A stretch of DNA of 64,000 nt from Anseranas semipalmata (lineage: Eukaryota > Chordata > Aves > Anseriformes > Anseranatidae): positions 28,157-92,156 of the forward strand of contig VXAA01004054.1 in assembly GCA_013399115.1 (NCBI GenBank). The letters run 5' to 3'. Shown in pieces: positions 40,809 to 53,614 of this stretch. The notes under the pieces were generated by a model that was given only the letters and a program-made list of their open reading frames with translations, made no database searches and was not told the DNA's origin. Each line of letters starts with the position of its first letter. Position 1 is the stretch's first letter. The position numbers were made by a program, and so were the translations under genes.

Positions 40809-43800
40809 TCAGATTTAAATACAATATGAATTTCAACTGGTACAGTTATTCTTGTGTAATTCCCTGTAATATCTGAGAGCATCTTTTCAGACAGCTCAAG
40901 TTTTCCTGGGCAGGAGTATCAGATGAGCTAAAAAAAGCATAGACTGCAGGAATAAAAGTACCTAGAGTAGTGTTACAGGAGCAGTTTGAATGTAGTGATA
41001 TAAGGAAGGTACATGAAGGTTAGCAGGATATGAAATGAGAAGCTATGTCCCATAGAAAGTTGATAATGACACAAGCAAGAGAGAAAAATATATGCCCTCC
41101 TAATGGTATACTGTATAACATTGTCAGGAGATACAAAAGGAAACGATGCTTCTCTCACATATCTCAGGCCAGGTTTCTCCCCAGGATTAAGCTGTAGAAG
41201 GTCAGTGGTTGAGGAGGCTGGAGGTCTTCCCGTGCTCCCTCCTCCCACCTCCAACCACCCTCATTCCCACAAGCTTGTCTCTTGCCAGTTCTGTGGAGAT
41301 CCTCATCTTCCAGTCTTTTGTCAAGACTGTATACCCTACCGTGGGCATCGGCTTATCACCATGTGTTTTGCTGACCTGTGTTTCTTCCTTGTGGGAAGCT
41401 GGGACCCATGACAGGAGCTTCACTAAGACTACTTCCCTTGGGAGCAGGAGCAACAGGGATGGGTGGGAAGAAAGAATACAAAGAAGAGACTACTCGGGCT
41501 TGCACAGGATGAGGGCTAAAACAGAAGATCTATTCTTTTTTATATCATTTGACAGTTACCAGATATTTCAGGTTCTTTAATATTAAAGATGAATTTCATG
41601 CCTGTGGAGCTGGTAATGGTCAGGCACAACAGATCCCCACGATAGAAACCTAGGGCTGCCTTCTCAGCAGACCTTTATATTATTAATGCTACATTTTCTA
41701 CATCATGCTCACTAAGACTACAAACGTCTTTGATGTTTTGGCAAGACTTCTGTAAATACTGGATACCTTGTTTAATAACAAATGATGGAGCAGTCTTAAG
41801 AAGTGTTCAACAGAAGGAAAAACAGTGATGTATTGTGTGTATCAGCAGCTGCAAATGGAAATCCACCTGTGATCCGAGACAGCTGAGAGAATAAGCAATT
41901 TGAGAAGTCAGGTTCTTAACCTTGCAACCTTCATAGCTCTTTTAAAACCCTTTGTGTTTACTTTAATGCTATTTTTCCTATGTATTTTTTGACTTTCAAA
42001 TGAAACAACACCCTCCCCCCCCATGTTCAGAGTTGTCATTGAAAGATTGCATTACAGCTGTTGCATCTCACTGAATTCAAAACAGTCTGGGTAGAAGCAG
42101 CAAGAAAGAATTTCTTTTTCTAATGCTCTGATACAACCCACTGATTGTGCCATCTGTCCAACACATGATGAAGAATCTCTAAACAGAGAATAGCTGTGGG
42201 GGACATAGTACAGTATTTGTAGATCTATGCTTGGTAAGAGATAAGAGCTTGTATTAAAAAAGCAAATTTGGCTTCTTTGAACATAATATGTTAGATATGC
42301 AGTATGTTTCCAGCATGAAGTGAGGAAAAAAAAACAAGCAGATCTGTCCAGATGGAGGGGAGAGTACAGCCAAAGGCAGGACAAGAAAAAGGTGCTTGCT
42401 CCTGTGTGAAGACCATGTCAATGCAATCTGCCTATCATGAGCACAAAGGAAGACGCTGGGCGTTTTACAGATGTCTTTCTGCAATGCTGCAAGTCACACG
42501 ACGGATAAAGAAAATATACAGCTCAAATTACCATGGAAAGTGTGTGCAAAACTATGCTAATAAAAGTGGCAGAGCTAAGTGCTTCAGCTAAGTATTTAAT
42601 AGGATTGTAAGAGCTATCTCAATAAATCTGTCCATACCAAATATCAATTATGTAGGGATCTCTCACTGCAATAATAATTTCTCTAAATTGGCTCCTCATT
42701 GGCACCTCACTAATTATTTTTAGTAGGAAGGATTGTATGTCTTTATACTTTTGATTGGCGTATGACAACATATCTTTAAAAAGTCTGATACGTTTCCAGG
42801 TCATTTCACCTCAGAAAAACCTGGTGGTATTGCAGCCTCATCACAAGGAATTTTAAGGACTCTGAGAAAAGCAGTAGAGATTGGACCTGTTACGCAGCTC
42901 TGCTTGCATCCCTGTCTAAAATGCCTCTGTTCATGCTCAGCACTGATGACTGCTGCAGTGCAGGGACTGGGTCAATGCCCAAGAACCGCGACTCCCCGGG
43001 CATGCAGGGTCAGATGAAGAACGTGTAGCCGGTTCCTTCATGTGACGTGTAGGTACGGATCTAGCTGAAGGCCAGAGGAGCAGCTTTCGGGCTGTAGGAA
43101 TTGAAGGATGGTCGGGTCACAGAGTTTTATTTTTGCAGTTCTTGTGGGCTTCTTTTCTTACCCAGAAAATGCATTGCTAAAACCCCAGGCCCTAGAGTGG
43201 GCAAGGGCCATTCAGCAGTGCTACTGTTAAATCTGATGAGAACTGAGGCATTTTAAATTCATTATATGTTTAAGTACTTGCTTAAACAGAGTGAACAGAA
43301 ACACTTTCCTATATCTCTAAAGCCAAAACTACAACCTGAAGTATTCAACAGCAATTTTTTTCTTCCACAGAATTTAAATTATACAGAACTGGAAGTACTA
43401 CCCATGCAAACACTGTAGATTAAATAGCTGGTTGTGGTTTGATTACAAGATCTTAACAGTTTCACTTGAAAAGGCAATGAATCTTGTAAATTTAGCAAGA
43501 CAGACGGAGAAACGAATATGCAAGACCAGCTTTGTGAAACTGATGGAACCAACACTTCAAAACCCAAACATCAGCTACTGTGTTTTCTCTCAAAATATCC
43601 TGAGTTGCCTAAAAAAAATCAACAGTTTGTGTTCTATACAGTAAGAAAACCTGCAAGATCAAAATGCCAGGAGTACAAGAATGATTTAGTTCTGTGCAGG
43701 AGGGGCTCACAGGCTACAGGCATAACCATCCTGTCAACTTACTAAATACAGCTTTAATTAGCAGTGTGACAGCAGTCAGTGTCTTCAGACTTCATTGTGC

Positions 43801-44210
43801 TGGGCACTGTGCTAAGTAAAGGCAGATGACAGTCCCAATCCTGAAAGAATTACTAGGCAAAACACAGTGAGGAGATGAGAAGGGAAGCAAAGAAACAGAC
43901 TTCAGTCTTTGGCCACAGCTGCACAGCATATCTAGTGACCCAGTCGGGAATAACAACATCACTGTTAGCTTTGTACAGAGATTTTCATCATCTCACCACA
44001 CTTCAAAGATGTCACTGGTATTATTCCTGTTTCTGAAGCTGGCAAAATGAAGCACAAAGAAGTGTGCTTGAAGTGTCTCTGGGTTACCCAGCAGACCAGG
44101 GACATACCTGAGAAAATGCCCATGTCTAATTGTTCCTAGCAGAGTTCCCCATCCACTGACTATGATGTTTTTAATCTAAAATATAATTGAAACCTCTAAT
44201 GGAGTATAAT

Positions 44211-44223
44211 AAAAAAAAAAAAA
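44211..44223 (+). repeat. Poly-A tract
   Basis: Run of about 13 A. Confidence 0.85.
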
Positions 44224-46461
44224 TCTTTTCCTTATGAGGTCAAATCCAGACAGAATATTGGAACAACTATCCAGAACATAGGCACTGGATATTCATGGCA
44301 ATAAATATGCATGCTAACATCAGCTCATAAAAATCACGGAAGTGCTAAACACTTTGTAAATGATGAAGCCTGTGTCTTCCTCCATTTCCTAACTCCATGA
44401 GAGGCATGTGGAAAACCCAGTGATGAAGAGACTGCTGTTTAAAAGTGAAGTGTCCTCCATACTTAATAATAGATATTAAGAATTACCACAGCTTTTTGTG
44501 AGGTGACAAAGCCATCCAGCAGTTCCTAAGCCTTCAGTTTGCTAATTCTAGAGATAAGTCCTTCATTCTGCCTGAGACTCTAGACCTGCAACACAGATTA
44601 CTCTTCAGCATTAGTTGAAAGAGTTGAAGATGTGTATATGAAACTGGGTAGTGGTAATCATAATAAAACCACATAAAAAGGGAGAGATGTCAGTTTAAAA
44701 AAAGAAAAAAGAGAGTAGCACTAACTTAACCTACGAAACAATAACCTTCAGTATAAGGCAAAACAGATATTGCCTTTTTTCAGTATAGCTATAAAGAGGA
44801 AAAAAAAGTTTTAAAAATATTTGCATACCTCAAAAAGCGTTTCCTAGATTTAAAAATATCTCATCACAAATGTGAATGCAAAGAAAAACGAGCGTCTTCC
44901 CCAGAACAGCTCACCCAACACAAGCCAAAATATACTCGTCTGCTTCAAGACCAGCTTGTTTGACATCTCTGCCCCTGTTCCCTACACACTGGGAGAAAGG
45001 TTTTAGACTCTCCAGTTAACTAAAAATGTGGTCTAATTGCAGAGATGATTAATAGTTTTCTTTGAAACACCTAATGATCCAGCTGTGATGCCATCCTTTT
45101 CTGGGATCCCCCCAGATCTCCATTCCTACTGAAGACTGAGGCTCTGCAGCTGTTTACTTTTCCTGCAAAACTTCTTTTTGAAAAGCAACGTAATGATGGG
45201 CTCATTTTCTGCAATGAGGAAAAATAAATTACTGAGACCTACCACATCACTTTTAATAGTTTTCCCACTAGTTAAAGAAGCTGCCCTGAATACTACCGTA
45301 CCGCACAGGTTGAGTTTATGTTGATACTGTCACTGAGATTGGCTATGTGTAAGTTATTTAAGCATTTCTGATTTACAATTGATGATTCTAAAGGAAATTA
45401 GAACAGAAAAGATCTAGGAAAGAAATGGTATTTACCTGACATTAAAAGCTGCTTTAAATACATATTTTGAGTTTTAGGAAAACAACAGCCTTGTGTTGAT
45501 TATAGAAAGAAAATAATCTTAGGAAAACAACAAGAAACTAACTTTATGTGAATGTAAAATTATGATGGAACGCTAAAAAGCATTCTGGATCTCTAAAAGT
45601 ACCAGGTTTTTCTCCAATATCCTCATAAAACAACAGCAACAATACAATGCACTTGGAATTTCTTCTCATCTTAGCATTTCAACATGCTTTTATAAAAACT
45701 AATTAATTAAACTTCAAAAGGCTCTTGTGAGATACAGTAGGTAAGTATTATTATACCTATTAAACACATATAAACCAGAGTTACGATGTTTAATTACATT
45801 CAGAGTTGTTTCTTTTCAAATTGATTTTCCTCTATAAAAGAAGATGCTGATTGTCTATTACTTTTAGAACAGGTTTTTATGAGTTCAGTTTTTAATAGGC
45901 AACATTTCACTGCACCTATGTTTGCACATGCATTTACTCATTTAGGGCTTAAAAAAAAACACAGTCAAACAAAAGCTGGTAACATTCTGCATAAACTGAG
46001 ACAAACGAGCCTCAAACCAGAACCAGGAGTAACTACGGGAAAGGGCACACCGATCTCACCAATAGTCTCTTTTTTCCTGGTTGGCAATTTTGGTAACTTC
46101 CCAACCAAATTCAAGGTAACAAGCAGCTCTTCCTAATCTAGGCAGTTCTGGAATAGTTAGCCCCAGGAAAATATTCTCCTAACCCCCAAAGACTGACTAT
46201 ATACAGGAAAACACACAAAAGGTATCCAAGGAAGTATTTGTGTCTTTTCTGTTTTAACTATGGACGGTCCCAGTATTCAAATAAACTATCCTCTCTTTTG
46301 GATATTCTACCATCCTCACACGAACAGCATCCATGATGGTTTACATCTGTTGTGAGCATTGCATATTTTATGTTATTATGTTACATGCAGCCAATGACAC
46401 GGCAATCAGGCAGCATTACGTGCTGCTGCCAGGCACTCGCTTAGAAGGAACGCAACGTAGC

Positions 46462-46680
46462 TACATAGAATCACCTAGGCTGAAAAAGACCTTCAAGATT
46501 TTCAAGCCCAACTGTCAACCTGACCTACTGTGTCCCATCACTAAACCACGTCCCTTAGCACCATGACCGCACGCCTCTTAAATACCTCCACGGACGAGGA
46601 CTCCACCACTTCCCTGGGAAGCCCATTCCAATGCTTGACCATCCTCTCTGTGAAGAAAATCTTACAACCAATGCTGAACA
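46462..46680 (-). mobile_element. CR1 LINE 3' fragment
   Basis: Antisense CR1: 3' tail ACATAGAATCACCTAGGCTG at the left, then AAAAAGACCTTCAAGATT, and the coding-end block CCACTTCCCTGGGAAGCCCA, TTCCAATGCTTGACCATCCT, CTCTGTGAAGAAAATCTT. The open frame on + at 46563-46850 is the antisense of this element plus flank and is not a gene. Right boundary approximate. Confidence 0.93.
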
Positions 46681-49600
46681 AAACCCGATATTATCTCAGT
46701 TCGATGTACTCCAAAGTGAAATTGTGCATTGCAGAAAGCAGCACTTTCTCATCGGTTTTTGATTTAGCACTGTTCAGTTTTGCTGAGTATTCCCTGCTGG
46801 CTACTGAGTCTGCATTTCATCCAAGTTCCAGAAGAACAAGATGTATTTAGTAATTATCTAACTGTAATAACCAACTGCTAAGTCTTTCAAGAGCAGACAG
46901 AATAATGAATATGTATGTGTTCCAAAACTAAAACATGCAAAGCAATACAATTTTACTAATAATTAGCTCTGCTTTGATATAAAATGTCATGCGATTGTAT
47001 CAGGTGACCTGCTTCAGTTAGACACTGAAGGATTTGATTTACTGCTTTTGGTTGTTCAGGAAGCAAATTCTCTATGAAGAAAAATCTGCTTTGCTTTGCC
47101 TCTGAGACTCTGGAGCTCCCACGTAATTATCACTGTGACTGTCATTCCCAGCCAGATTAGTGACAGTGGAGACTAAAGTGTCATCTCCAGGCTGTGGCAG
47201 AAACTATATATTTGAATCAGCCTCTACTAGCTCCAGCAAAGCTTGATCTGACAAAGGCAGGAGGTCTAAAATACTAAGTACCATAATTCAATGCATTTTT
47301 CTTTCCAAGACAAAACACTGCATTTTCGAGCAATAGGATGATTTTTATTCTGAAGAAGAAATATCAGCAGCAGCTTGGAAATTTCCTGCTACTGCCATAC
47401 ATTAGCTGAACAACTGACTGGGAGGCAGGAGCTTCACCATCATCTACTCCCCTCTGATTTTCAATTTATAGCATGGGAAAATCACTTACTTCACTTCACT
47501 CATTACATATCACTCTCTCAGCACGGGGAACTCTATTCCTGATACTTAGGACTCTTCACTATCCTGCTAGGCACAGCACTGCCACTGCTTGCCTTGAAGG
47601 ACTCGTCATTTCTCTACCTTTCTGCCCAGGACAAAGACTGATAACTGCCAATGTCTGTAACTTTGAAGTCATGGGCTATTTCTCTTCCAATTGCTTATAC
47701 CTAAATGGTGGGGAATCAGAGAATTTTAGGCTGCTGAAGCATAGAAAACTGGCAAGTCTAGGAGGTAGAGGGCACAAGACTTGCAACACAAAATAACACT
47801 ACAAAAAGGAAAAGTTACAGCAGAAGCATCACTTTTGGACTAGAGACCAGACCTCCTTGAGGTCAATCACCACTCTATGGGTCATCTGGGATCATCTGGT
47901 ATTTACCCTCAGGGGCTTAAAGCTTTCTGCCAGAGTTAGGAGGTACAAGCAAGAATTTGAATTCAGTACTTCATACCTTTATGAGGTACCGAAAACAAAA
48001 TTTAACATTAATTTCCTGAAGGTAGATTCCTCGGATTACTTTATAAACAAGTACCTCTGATAATCTGAACCCCGTATCCCATATATATTTAAGTTCTGTC
48101 TACACTTACAAACATGTCTTCCATCCACATCATGAGTTTCCATCTTCCTTTTTTTTTTTTCCTCCTGTCTTTTCTTGAAGAGAAAGGGCTGCACAGGTCC
48201 CAGACCCAAGGAAAAAAAAAAAGAAAAACTAATGTCCATACTACTTATCTTCTGCATATGGGAAAAATTCACAATGCCATACCCTTTGCTGTACATTACT
48301 TCAATTATTTTCTACATCAGCTCTGTAATGCTTTAGTCAAAGCATTCAATTGAAAATCCAACTGAAGGAAGTAGGAGGTTTTCTCTTGCATGGTGATGGC
48401 TAAATATATGGATGCAAAGGAAATCATCCACCTGACTTTCCTTGGAAGCAAGGTGTTAAAATACCAGCACCTTACAGAGATGTGAAAAATAATACATTTT
48501 GCTTCCTATGCATAAACTCAATTACCTTTCTAAATTCAAAGTTGAAATACTTTATAGATTTAGATGTAAACTCACGACAACACAGTTCAAGACAAACAGG
48601 TTCCTGAAATTTCGGTTACTATACAACGGGCCAACAATCACAAGAATGTTCACTCAAGCTGAAAATTACGACATCAAATGAAACCCCAAAAGTGGCATTT
48701 CTTCCAGAATAAAATATAGCCCGTCAATGTTGGATTTTGTTACTAGAATGTGCAAATCTGTTTCACTCACCTTCTTTTTCCATCACCCTGTTATATAAAT
48801 GTTATGTAGTAGCATAAAAGCCACAGAGTTAGAATGGCTGCAGTAAGAATTCTGCAACCTTATGCTCCTGCCAGCTGCTAGTATATCTGCAGCAAAATAA
48901 AGCGACATTACTGCCTTTAGAAAGCACCATCAAGTGGCTATTATACAGTAGTTTTACCTTTCAAGCCGGTAATGCAACATGCCAAGAAGGTATCCACGGA
49001 ACATCTCATCTGCACTTTCAGTCCTAAAACTGATTTACATAAAAACTACAACTCTAAAAAGCAACATGGGCTAGACATAAGCCTTGTTCATGACTATATC
49101 CTGCTCTAAAGCATTCCCTCTGAGCCAGCTGAGATCATGTACATCAGAGAAGATAGAAACAGGCTGAATTTGAAGAGAACTCGATTATTTCTCAAATAGG
49201 GCTTAAGAAAAGTGGTAAAGAGTTTTCACCTGTCAGGTGAGCTGCTAAGAATCCACTTGTGGTCAGTAACTACAGCTTAACGAGAGTACTTAATGAAAGA
49301 TCAACTTCCGAAGACATAACAGATACTATTTTCAGTTACGTATACCTGTACTCCTATGGCTCAAGATTTAGCTCACCTTGTAGCTGCATATCCTTTTACA
49401 CCAAGTGCGTTTACTTTCCAGGCTGTGGAGGCGAAGCTATAATCATACCAGCTCTGCTAAAAATTCTGAAAACTCAGGAGAGAAGAGAAACTGACTTGTT
49501 CTCCGGTTGACGCTCCATGCTTTGGGCCCATAAACCCACTTCCACTGATGCCTGCAGAGCTGCAATGCCACCTTTAGAAACCACACCTAGAAATCAGATT

Positions 49601-52600
49601 TTCAAGCAAAAGTCCTCCTCTGAAATCTTTGCAGCCAAAGCCCATTAAAATGCTGAGGCTGACTCTCAATTGCCAACTGAGTTTGACAGTTTAGCAAGCA
49701 ATCCAAGGCTGTATTTTACAGCAGTCCAATGCACTAGCAGAAAGAGGCTAGAGATGTTAAAAAAAGATGTGGCAGGTTAGATCTTTTCAACAGAGATAAA
49801 CACATATTATTGCCATAGTGCGGGCAGTCCATTGTGCTAAGGGAATGCTTTCCGAAGAAGGGTGTACAGTTGCAGTCCTCTGTCCAAACAAACGACAATT
49901 TAAACTGAAATGATGAGCCCCTAATCTGGGCAGAGTAAAAAACAGCTTGGAAGAGGAGGCCAAAAGGAGGAAAATACCTGCTCTCTCGGGAGCAAAAAGA
50001 GCTACAGACTCCACGGGTCAAAAGAGCACAAAAGCATCCAATGCTGTCAAACCAAGGATTTATCCTAGTGGGATACTGAGATAGAAGCCTCAGGAATTGG
50101 TTGATAATGGATACTTCGGAAAGAAATTCAAAGACAGGGCAATGTGGTGCAGTATTTCCCTCTGCACACCCCTCCTCAAAGGACAGACGCCTGTACCTTA
50201 GGGATTTCTTGAGGTGGAGACTGTATCACTGTTTACTGGATTGTTCTTCCATAATTTTGTCAAGTTTTTTTTTCTGACTCTATTTATATTTCTGGTCCAC
50301 GCAGCATCCTGTGGCAATGAGTTCCACAGCTGAGCTCCGCATTACACGGAGTCCAGTCAGGGATTGCATGGTGTGCTTGCCTGAGGGAGTAGACTTAACC
50401 AAACAAACCATAGCCCTAAAATTCCCCACTTACACAACCTCTTTATGTTCAGGGGTGGACACATACAAAACAACCAACAGTTGTTTTTCTAAAAGAACGG
50501 TAGTATCTGTACATACAATTTTACTAGACACACTTTGGAAATAGTAACTATGTACAATAACATTAAATACATTTTTAAAAAAAGCGACAAATTCTTTTGT
50601 CCTAATTTACTCCTATCGTGATAAAAAACAACCCCAAAATGCAGAATACTAGGATTCCTACCTTCTGATTAGCTTCACTTATCTCAGGTAAGACAAAGGC
50701 TCTTGACTCAGTTTCCTCAATGAAGAGAATGGGAATATAGCATTTTCTCACTACAAAAATGTATTCCAAATTAGGTAATGCACTTAGTTTTCGTAAAGTG
50801 TCTATATAGACTGCTGATGGCAGGTGCTATACAAGTGCAATGAATTATTTCCTTATATTTCTCAACTTCCTCCTCTGTGAACTCTTTTATTAGCATATGC
50901 AGCTGGGAGCTAAATACACTGGTGACTCTGACTGACTGATGTGGTCATGTTTATGCAAGTAAGCAGCAAGAAACACTAAATCAGAGCATAAACAAATCTT
51001 AGGCTAAATGTACAGATGAAAACCTAGCACATACTAAAAACTGTATGTTCCTGAAATTAGTATTCAGTTGGTAAAGATTCCAATTTTATTTTCTGGTTTA
51101 ATTTTCAAATAATTTCAGTACTAAAAGCATAACCGCAGACTGCACAGGGAGAAAATACTGAAATGGTTATTTTCCCAAATTTAGAAACCATCTGTTTTGA
51201 AGTTCTGTTTGGGTAAGCAAATTACAGGACTCACAGACCAGCTAAGTACTGAAATATATGTAAAATACCTTTTCTCCAGTGCAGGAGAGGAATGTCTTTA
51301 GCTGAGCTGTTTTGCATGGTGCCTCCAATTTATCCCTTCTCAATTCACTCCGGCACCTGGGTTGCTGGTGGTAGGGTAACAATCTCATCAGGGTGCTCAA
51401 CAAAGGTTAATGCTGACAATAGACTGGCAGCATTTGATGTGTAAGCAAACAGGACTACCATTTCACTTGCATCTAAAAGGTCAACAAAACAGAACCTAAT
51501 TCACTTCTTTCATACAAGCCTAAGGGCAGGCACATGACAGAATAGCTGCAAGTTCATTGTCAGTTCTACAATGCCATAGGAAAACCAACAGATTTCAGCA
51601 CTGCAGGTGAAGTGATGTAAAAGAAACTGAGCAGGGAACAGAGTGCTAATGATCAGGGGCTTTTCTTTAGTAATATCCTGCTTATTTTTTCCTCAGTGAA
51701 TGGAATAGAACAATTTATGGAGAATGAAGATTTACCCTGTAATTTAATTACCACAGGTTACTTTTTGCATTGTATGATACACAAAGTACTGATATTAAAC
51801 TCAAGCTGCTGCAACAAAAATCCCTTTAATTTAATCTCACTACCAAATGTTGTTGCTGTGATTAATAATTAGCAAATGGCAGGTGACAAATCAAATAGAA
51901 TTATAGCATAACTCAGATTACATGAACCTCTTATTCCACCCTGTTTTTCTAGTGATCTACTTGTTTGTCATATTGTTCCCATCCACTTCCAATTACCCAA
52001 ACATACTTGTTCTGCCCCAAATGGTACTTATAATGTATACTACATTCGGTCCAATGGCTGTCAAATACTGCACTGTTAATGTCTTGCAGACCTTACTCAT
52101 CTACAGGGCAGGAGTTAAAAAGGCTGACCTTATTGTGAGGAGACAGGATGCTGGAAAGTTGAGAAGAGAGGCAGGGACCACGAAAGAATGATGTAAGAAT
52201 GAAGAGAAACAGCATCTCCTCTTCTTGCGAGTAGTGGCTTGGTGGGTCTTCCTCACAAAAAGCCATCACTCAACAGTGCTCAGACTCTCCATGTGCACTT
52301 TCAAACTCTCTCCTATTAACCTTTCTTCCCAGCTGCACTTGTATGCAGGCTCTGAAACTCAGCTGGAAGAAGCTTGGTGCTTAGCCAATTGGTATCAATG
52401 GCAAAGTTCATTCAGGTGACAGCTCTGTGGTTATTCTAGCCTACAATATTGGCCCTGTATACTCTTTAAAATATTATAGTCTGAATTCATATTTGATACA
52501 TCATCATCTTGCCTACAGGCTCCATCCTTGCTGAGGAAGAAAGTGTTTACAGCAGTATATAATGATAAACATATAAAGCCATCATCAATCATTCATCAGT

Positions 52601-52974
52601 TACAATTACCATTTGCATCCATTTATCTAATCACAGTCTGCAGTAACTGCCGCACTTAAGCAGTTCAAAACCACTTTAAAGATGGAAATGTTGAGGATAA
52701 CTACTACATAATTACCTTCACATTTTGTAGCACTCTGCTAACTCATATTTCTGTCCCTTTTCAGGTTTAATGTATATTAAATAAAGAGGAATTATTATTT
52801 ACATACACCCCCATGCACCTACACACATGTACTGACTGTGACAGTGCAGGTGAGAAATAGCAGAGTAGTCTCATAAACCCAATTTAACGTGCAACTTCAG
52901 CTGTCTCAGATACTCAGCCTGTTAGTCTCTCTCTGCTGCTATTTTAAATACATTGTATCTCACATCTAACTATT

Positions 52975-53015
52975 AAAAACAAAAAACAAACAGACAAAAC
53001 AAAACAAAACAAAGA
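52975..53015 (+). repeat. A-rich (AAAAC)n simple repeat
   Basis: Several AAAAC units within an A/C-rich stretch. Confidence 0.9.
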
Positions 53016-53586
53016 ACAACCTCCTCTCTTTTTTTCCGTCCCCTTCTCCTCTGCAAGATCACCTGCCAGAAAATTATTTCCTACCTGTCCTGGATGTCAG
53101 AATTCATTCTCAGCCCTCCCTTCCCATTTCTCTTTTTCATCACCACTAATCTGAAGATGACAAACACCAGGACTTCAACTAGTGAGAGCTTAAAGGTCAG
53201 ATAATTTCCGATGGTCAAAAGCTATACCAAAGAGGACAGGAAATGGTTTCTTCTGGAGTGCCTGCAATAACTTAATTTGCTGTATTACAAAAATAATGGA
53301 TCCTGGAGGGTGCAAGGAATGATATTTGTGTATTATTTCACTTTTTCTGTCTTTTTCTTAAAATACAATAATATCCAACTTTCTGTACCAAAACGGATGT
53401 TTGTCTGGAGAGCATTCTAAAGATTTGGGGGGGTTAAATCCAACTCTCCCTGCAACACCAATACAGTGATTCCCACCAGCCAACCATACAAACACACAAC
53501 TGCTACTAAACAGCTTTCTCTACAGCTTGCAATTAAGTAACAACATCAGAGGACCTCTTTGCAGCATTCCTACAGATAATGGTCTA

Positions 53587-53614
53587 AATAAAACAAAACA
53601 AAACAAAAAACACA
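53587..53614 (+). repeat. (AAAAC)n simple repeat
   Basis: Four AAAAC-type units. Confidence 0.9.

Larger units (their letters stand above)
36833..46461. other. Gene-free stretch
   Basis: No gene recognised. A patch at about 42890-43115 keeps an unusual number of CpGs. A-runs at 40793-40808 and 44211-44222 have no attached retrocopy. ORFs near 41.1-41.6 kb have no family resemblance and overlap one another on both strands, as G+C-richer noncoding DNA does. Confidence 0.6.

Noticed and set aside
46563..46850. 95-codon + strand ORF
   Set aside because: It is the antisense of a CR1 fragment extended into flanking sequence.
49229..49241. CACCTG-TC-AGGTG inverted E-box pair
   Set aside because: A single short motif with no promoter or conservation evidence.
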